A stretch of DNA of 25,553 nt from an uncultured Eubacteriales bacterium (lineage in GTDB: Bacteria; Bacillota; Clostridia; Christensenellales; Aristaeellaceae): positions 1 to 25,553 of the forward strand of contig USCR01000017.1 of the NCBI GenBank assembly GCA_900553295.1, written 5' to 3'. The notes under the pieces were generated by a model. That model was not told where the DNA came from, did no database searches, and saw only the letters and a program-made list of their open reading frames with translations. A program made the position numbers and the translations under genes. Below, piece by piece: positions 22,001-25,553 of the stretch. The stretch's first letter is position 1. Each line of letters begins with the position of its first letter.

Positions 22001-24274
22001 TTATTCTTCCCGGCCGGTCAGCCAGGTGCTTACTTCAAAGCGCTTGCCGGAAAATTGCAGGATCACGGCTCCGCAATCCCCGGTCCAGTACAGCGCCGTC
22101 CCCGGCAAGCGGTCCGCCAGCTTTGCCAGGTCCAGGTTCCGCCCCGCGGAAACCAGCGCCACCTCGGGCGCGACAATCTGCGCAAAGGCGGAGCCGGTGC
22201 TGTCCGCCTGCCCGTGATGCCCCACCTTGAGGATATCCGCAGGCACCGCCACATAGGGCTCGTAGGTGCCGGGCAGGTCGCTCATGGACAAAAGCCGCGC
22301 CTCTCCCAGCTCCCACAGGGTTACCAGGCAGAAGTCGTTCAGGTCGGCATCCCGGCGAACCTTCTCCGCCTGGGGCCAGAGCACCTGCATCCGCCCCGTG
22401 GGCAGCTCCAGCACGTCCCCCGCCTGGAGATAGTATAGCTCGGTGCCCCGGTCCATCAGCGCCTCCACCGCCTCCGCCACGGAGGGCACCGCCGCGGACA
22501 GCTCCGCGCCCCAGGGCAGATAGCACCGCTCCACGGGGATGCCGCTCTCCAGCAGGTAACGCACGCCGCCCGCGTGGTCGCTGTGCAGGTGCGTCAGGAT
22601 CAGCCCCGTCAGGGAAAGCCGCCGCTGGCGCAGGTACACCGCCAGGTCGTCCCCTTCCCCGGCGTCAATGGCCCAGACCTCGCCGCCGGTCTCCAATACC
22701 GCGGCATCGGCGGTACCCACGCTCAGCTGCGTCCAGGTGGTGATGGGCTGTGACACAGGCATCACCGACACCGCAAAGCACAGCGCCGCCGTACCGCCCA
22801 CCATGCAGCGGGTACGCCTGCGCCACCAGCTCCTGTTGCTCACAGAGGCCAGGATGCCGCCCGCGCTCAGCCATCCCAGCGGGCCGGGACGGGCCGTCCA
22901 CAGGTACGCCCCAGGCACGCCCGCCAGCGCCTGCACCGCCGTGACCGTGGCCCGGCTGCAGGCCGCGGCCCATGCGCCCAGGGTTTCCCGCACGCCGGGA
23001 ATGCCCAGGGTCGCCGTGGTCAGCAGATACAGGTAAATGAGCAGTGACGCCCAGGGAAACACCACCAGGTTGGCCATCAGCCCCAGCATAGGCAGCTGCT
23101 GGAACCACCAGCACAGGGGCAGGAGCAGCCCGGTCTGGGCGCCCGCGGTGAGGCACAGGGCATTCCATACCCAGCGGGACGCCCGCCCCTGGGGACAGTG
23201 CAGCCGTTTCAGCCAGGGCGTCACCAGGCCAATGCCCACCATGGCTCCGAAGCTCAGCTGGAACCCCGCCGCCGTCAGCTGGGCGGGCGCGGCCAGCAGG
23301 ATGATCCCCGCCGCGGCGCTCAGCAGCGTTAAGGGATCGCCCCGGCGGTGGCACAGGCGTCCCAGGCCGTACAGCGCCCAGAGCACCGTGGCCCGCACTG
23401 TGGGGCTGGAACCGCCGGTGAGCAGGCAATAGGCGGCCAGGGCAACAAGTGTCACGGCGTATCCCACCCGCCTGCCCAGGCGCATGTGCCGGGTGAGCGC
23501 CTCCAGCACCTTGGCCAGTACGCCCACATGAAAGCCCGATACTGCCAGAATATGCGCCACCCCCAGGCGGCTGAAGGCCTGGCGTTCCTCCTGGTCCAGC
23601 AGGCTCTTTTCGCCCAGAAGCATGGCGGCAGCGTAGGCGCCGTCCTCCTGACCCATGACGGCGCACAAGCGCTGGGTCAGGTACATCCGTACCCGCGCCA
23701 TCAGGCACGCCAGGTCAAAGGGGCCCGGTTCCGCCGCCCAGTCCTCCACGCCGTAGACGCCAAAGGACATGCCGCTTTGGTACAGGTACGCACGGAAGTC
23801 GAACCCGCCGGGATTCTCCTCCTCGCCGCCGTCGTACACCTGCCCGGTAAAGGTCACCCGGTCCCCGGCGGATACCCCCGCCAGCTCCTGCCCGTAAAAG
23901 CTCCAGTAGGCCTGACCGGCCACGGGCACGCCGTCCAGGGCAATGTCCTTGAGGCGGGTATGCCGCTGGGTGGATGCCCCGGGCAGGATGTTGTCCGCCA
24001 CGGTGGCGGTAATGCGGTAGGTGCCCTCCGCCGGAACCGCGGGATGCCACACGGCCTGGCTCCGCCACGCGCCCAGGGCCATCAGCAGCAAGGCCCCTGC
24101 CAGCAGCCTGCGCCGGGGCAGGGTAAGCACCCCCGCCGCCGCTGCGGCAGCCGCCACCCCATAGGGCCAGCCCGCCCAGGCGTACTGTCCCATTAGAACG
24201 CCTGCCACAAGGGCCAGCATCAGGCGGATCAGCGGCGGCACCTCCCGCAGGCGGCGGAGCAGCCGCGCCCTCAT
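22001..24274 (-). CDS. comEC: ComEC/Rec2 DNA-uptake channel with MBL domain
   Basis: 757 residues, the usual length. Two N-terminal helices, then the OB-like DUF4131 domain (about 80-175, with NPGGFDFRAYL). Next comes the multi-helix competence core (about 205-470, LAVSGFHVGVLAKVL as its signature) and a C-terminal metallo-beta-lactamase domain with THLHSDHAGG and a later VGHHGQADSTGS. In naturally competent bacteria ComEC carries single-stranded DNA across the cytoplasmic membrane, and the MBL part is thought to degrade the other strand. No comEA or pilus genes are in view, so competence cannot be concluded. Start: ATG 24274 overlaps the stop of the preceding MBL gene (ATGA), with a weak TGGAG site; coupling probably drives translation. 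An in-frame start at 24322 would lie deep inside that gene. Confidence 0.95.
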   Translation of the reverse strand: MRARLLRRLREVPPLIRLMLALVAGVLMGQYAWAGWPYGVAAAAAAAGVLTLPRRRLLAGALLLMALGAWRSQAVWHPAVPAEGTYRITATVADNILPGASTQRHTRLKDIALDGVPVAGQAYWSFYGQELAGVSAGDRVTFTGQVYDGGEEENPGGFDFRAYLYQSGMSFGVYGVEDWAAEPGPFDLACLMARVRMYLTQRLCAVMGQEDGAYAAAMLLGEKSLLDQEERQAFSRLGVAHILAVSGFHVGVLAKVLEALTRHMRLGRRVGYAVTLVALAAYCLLTGGSSPTVRATVLWALYGLGRLCHRRGDPLTLLSAAAGIILLAAPAQLTAAGFQLSFGAMVGIGLVTPWLKRLHCPQGRASRWVWNALCLTAGAQTGLLLPLCWWFQQLPMLGLMANLVVFPWASLLIYLYLLTTATLGIPGVRETLGAWAAACSRATVTAVQALAGVPGAYLWTARPGPLGWLSAGGILASVSNRSWWRRRTRCMVGGTAALCFAVSVMPVSQPITTWTQLSVGTADAAVLETGGEVWAIDAGEGDDLAVYLRQRRLSLTGLILTHLHSDHAGGVRYLLESGIPVERCYLPWGAELSAAVPSVAEAVEALMDRGTELYYLQAGDVLELPTGRMQVLWPQAEKVRRDADLNDFCLVTLWELGEARLLSMSDLPGTYEPYVAVPADILKVGHHGQADSTGSAFAQIVAPEVALVSAGRNLDLAKLADRLPGTALYWTGDCGAVILQFSGKRFEVSTWLTGREE

Positions 24275-25014
24275 ATCTCCAGGGACAGCCCTGTGCGCGC
24301 CAGATCCGCTCCGGGGTAGCACTCCCGGGCTTCCCGCAGCAGTGTCTCGGGGTCATATTCGGGGTTCAGGTGGGTCACCACCAGGGCCTTGGCCCCGGCG
24401 TCCCGGGCCAGCTCCCCGCATTGGGCGGCGGAGAGGTGGGGCTTCTGCTCCCCCCAGGCGGCCTTGGGGAACAGCCCGTCCGCCAGGAGCAGATCCGCGC
24501 CCTGCGCCAGACGGGGCAGATCCCCGGTGGTATTGGTGTCCCCGGTATAGGCCAGGCATTTGCCCCCGGCGCACAGGCGGTACATCACCGCGGGCACCGG
24601 GTGCCGCGCCTCCAGGGCCTCCACCGCCACAGGCCCCAGGGAAAGGGTGTCCCCGGGCCGAAGGGCATGCAGCGCCAGCAGGGGGCAATGGGACGCCTCC
24701 TGCCACACGGGGGAGGTGGGGTCCTCCGGGCCATAGACCGGCAGGGGGCGGTAGGCGCCCCCCAGGCGCTGGGCCACGCTGCCCAGGCGGTAGATCAGGG
24801 GCAGCAGGTCGCTGCAATGGTCCCCGTGCCAGTGGCTGAACAGCAGCGCCGTCAGCTCCTCCGGGGGCATGCGTCCGGTGAGGCGCGCCAGCACCCCGCT
24901 GCCCAGATCCAGCTGGAGGGCCGCGCCCTCCGCCTCCACCAGATAACCGGAACAAGCGCCCTCCGGGGCGGGATAGGGTCCGTTGCAGCCCAGAACGGTC
25001 AGCCGCATAAACAT
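24271..25014 (-). CDS. MBL-fold metallohydrolase, RNase Z/arylsulfatase-like
   Basis: 247 residues of stand-alone metallo-beta-lactamase fold. Metal ligands are visible: HWHGDH (61-66), H138, D159 (YTGDT) and H215 (VTHLNP), with H193 in KPHLSA. This pattern belongs to the RNase Z/ElaC-like branch with short length; many members are phosphodiesterases or arylsulfatase-like and the substrate here is unknown. The flexible arm typical of tRNA-processing RNase Z is not evident. Start: ATG 25014 or 25008 (MRLTVLGCNGPYP) are both close to AAGGAAGG; the second matches the family's usual N-terminus better. It is first in the operon with comEC and holA. Confidence 0.88.
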   Translation of the reverse strand: MFMRLTVLGCNGPYPAPEGACSGYLVEAEGAALQLDLGSGVLARLTGRMPPEELTALLFSHWHGDHCSDLLPLIYRLGSVAQRLGGAYRPLPVYGPEDPTSPVWQEASHCPLLALHALRPGDTLSLGPVAVEALEARHPVPAVMYRLCAGGKCLAYTGDTNTTGDLPRLAQGADLLLADGLFPKAAWGEQKPHLSAAQCGELARDAGAKALVVTHLNPEYDPETLLREARECYPGADLARTGLSLEI

Positions 25015-25041
25015 ACCGCCTTCCTTATTTTAACTGCTTTA

Positions 25042-25070
25042 AGGGTATTCCATCGGCGAAGGCCTGTCAA
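25042..25070 (-). promoter_or_regulatory. Promoter of the MBL-comEC-holA operon
   Basis: Minus strand: perfect TTGACA (25065-25070), 17-bp spacer, TACCCT (25042-25047). The -10 box is weak (keeps TA and final T). The leader is about 22 nt. Confidence 0.6.
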
Positions 25071-25136
25071 GGGGAGATTTTGCCCCGCCAGGGCGCGCAA
25101 ACCCGTATGCCCGCTGTCTTTCCGGGGGAAGCTAAA

Positions 25137-25165
25137 TTGACAACCCCGCGGCGGTGTTGTACAAT
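25137..25165 (+). promoter_or_regulatory. Sigma-A promoter of the CofE-like gene
   Basis: Perfect TTGACA (25137-25142), 17-bp spacer, TACAAT (25160-25165), 38 bases before the ATG. It is divergent from the MBL-comEC promoter, with 66 bases between the two -35 boxes. Confidence 0.85.
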
Positions 25166-25203
25166 AGGCTGGAAATTTTGACAAGAAACAGGGAGGCGTC
25201 CAC

Positions 25204-25553
25204 ATGGGCATTATTCCTTCGCGGAACCTGGAAGCGCAGCGCCGGGAAGAAAACGGCATCGTCTACTTTGACCGGGGCACCCTGGAGGGAAAAAACGGGC
25301 GGAAGTACGACCGCTTTGCCATACAGACCCATTTTGTGCAGCGGGGAGAGGACCAGGCGGAGCTGGTGCGCAAGTATGTGCTGCCCATCTCCCAGCCCGG
25401 GGACGTGCTGTCCTTTGGGGCCAAGGTCATGGCCATGTGCACCAACAACGTCAAGACCAGGGACGAGGTGAAGCCCGGCTTCTGGGCCAATTTCCTGTGG
25501 CGCTTCGCGGCCTACTTCAACCACAGCCTGCACACCGGCTTTCAGGGTTTTAT
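25204..25553 (+). CDS. F420-0:glutamate ligase (CofE)-like protein, 3' end missing
   Basis: The first 116 or so residues of a gene that runs off the window. GKNGRKYDRFAIQTHFVQ, then LVRKYVLPISQPGDVLSFGA and VKTRDEVKPGFWANFL follow the order seen in the Bacillota proteins annotated as coenzyme F420-0:L-glutamate ligase. In those, this segment reads like THxV...GDI...SEK...EIKP. The usual SEK is changed here to GAK. In organisms without F420 these homologues probably ligate an amino acid to another acceptor, so the substrate is unknown. Start: AGGGAGG about 8 bases before the ATG, with its own strong promoter. Confidence 0.65.
   Translation, partial: MGIIPSRNLEAQRREENGIVYFDRGTLEGKNGRKYDRFAIQTHFVQRGEDQAELVRKYVLPISQPGDVLSFGAKVMAMCTNNVKTRDEVKPGFWANFLWRFAAYFNHSLHTGFQGF

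Noticed and set aside
17823..22217. A 1464-codon open frame on the plus strand opposite oppA, the membrane protein and holA
   Set aside because: It runs antisense across three well-supported genes, has no ribosome site or family resemblance, and its His/Gly/Gln/Val-rich composition is typical of the mirror frame of GC-rich genes.
24274..24322. Earlier in-frame start for comEC at 24322
   Set aside because: It would overlap the MBL gene by 52 bases without a ribosome site; the ATGA overlap at 24271-24274 is the common coupling arrangement.

Overview
The window is high-GC DNA that reads like a spore-lineage or gut-type member of the Clostridia (Bacillota). The basis is a murB-rapZ-whiA-HPr/Crh operon, a comEC-holA operon, a CotH-family protein, Shine-Dalgarno sites of the AGGAGG type before nearly every gene, and sigma-A promoters with 17-bp spacers. 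I cannot name the genus; Christensenellales- or Oscillospirales-like lineages are a guess from the base composition. I see no rRNA, tRNA, insertion sequence, phage gene or CRISPR array.

Left part (1-6900). A cytoplasmic GH43 beta-xylosidase (minus strand) diverges from a three-gene plus-strand group: a membrane-anchored CotH-type kinase carrying three lamin-tail domains, a DUF4956 membrane protein, and a VTC-type polyphosphate polymerase. This trio is the best candidate for a little-described system. It pairs a cytosolic polyphosphate synthase with a small membrane protein and a kinase-fold domain that the topology places outside the cell. Two terminators close it.

Middle part (6850-11800). 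One promoter drives murB, rapZ, whiA and a Crh-like HPr whose active-site His15 is Thr while Ser46 is kept. The yvcK/mgfK gene that usually sits between rapZ and whiA is absent. On the minus strand follow a pyridoxamine-phosphate-oxidase-like flavoprotein, a Tat-exported C_GCAxxG_C_C redox-type protein with its own promoter and an adjacent palindrome, and a DUF3899-like membrane protein.

Opp region (11810-20326, minus strand). This is a five-gene oligopeptide-type ABC importer, oppA-oppB-oppC-oppD-oppF, read from a promoter with both hexamers matching consensus. Two stem-loops without a T-tract lie between oppA and oppB, and a strong terminator follows oppF. Four of the five proteins are unusually large. 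OppA has about 110 extra residues, OppC an extracellular insert of about 150, OppD an insert of about 365 inside the ATPase fold, and OppF an insert of about 80 with a possible metal-binding cluster.

Right part (20400-25553). A minus-strand operon encodes an RNase Z/arylsulfatase-like MBL hydrolase, ComEC, HolA and a small membrane protein. Divergent from it, and cut by the window end, is the start of a CofE-like (F420-0:glutamate ligase family) protein. Start sites were re-chosen from Shine-Dalgarno position for cotH, rapZ, the flavoprotein, the DUF3899 gene, oppF, oppA and comEC.
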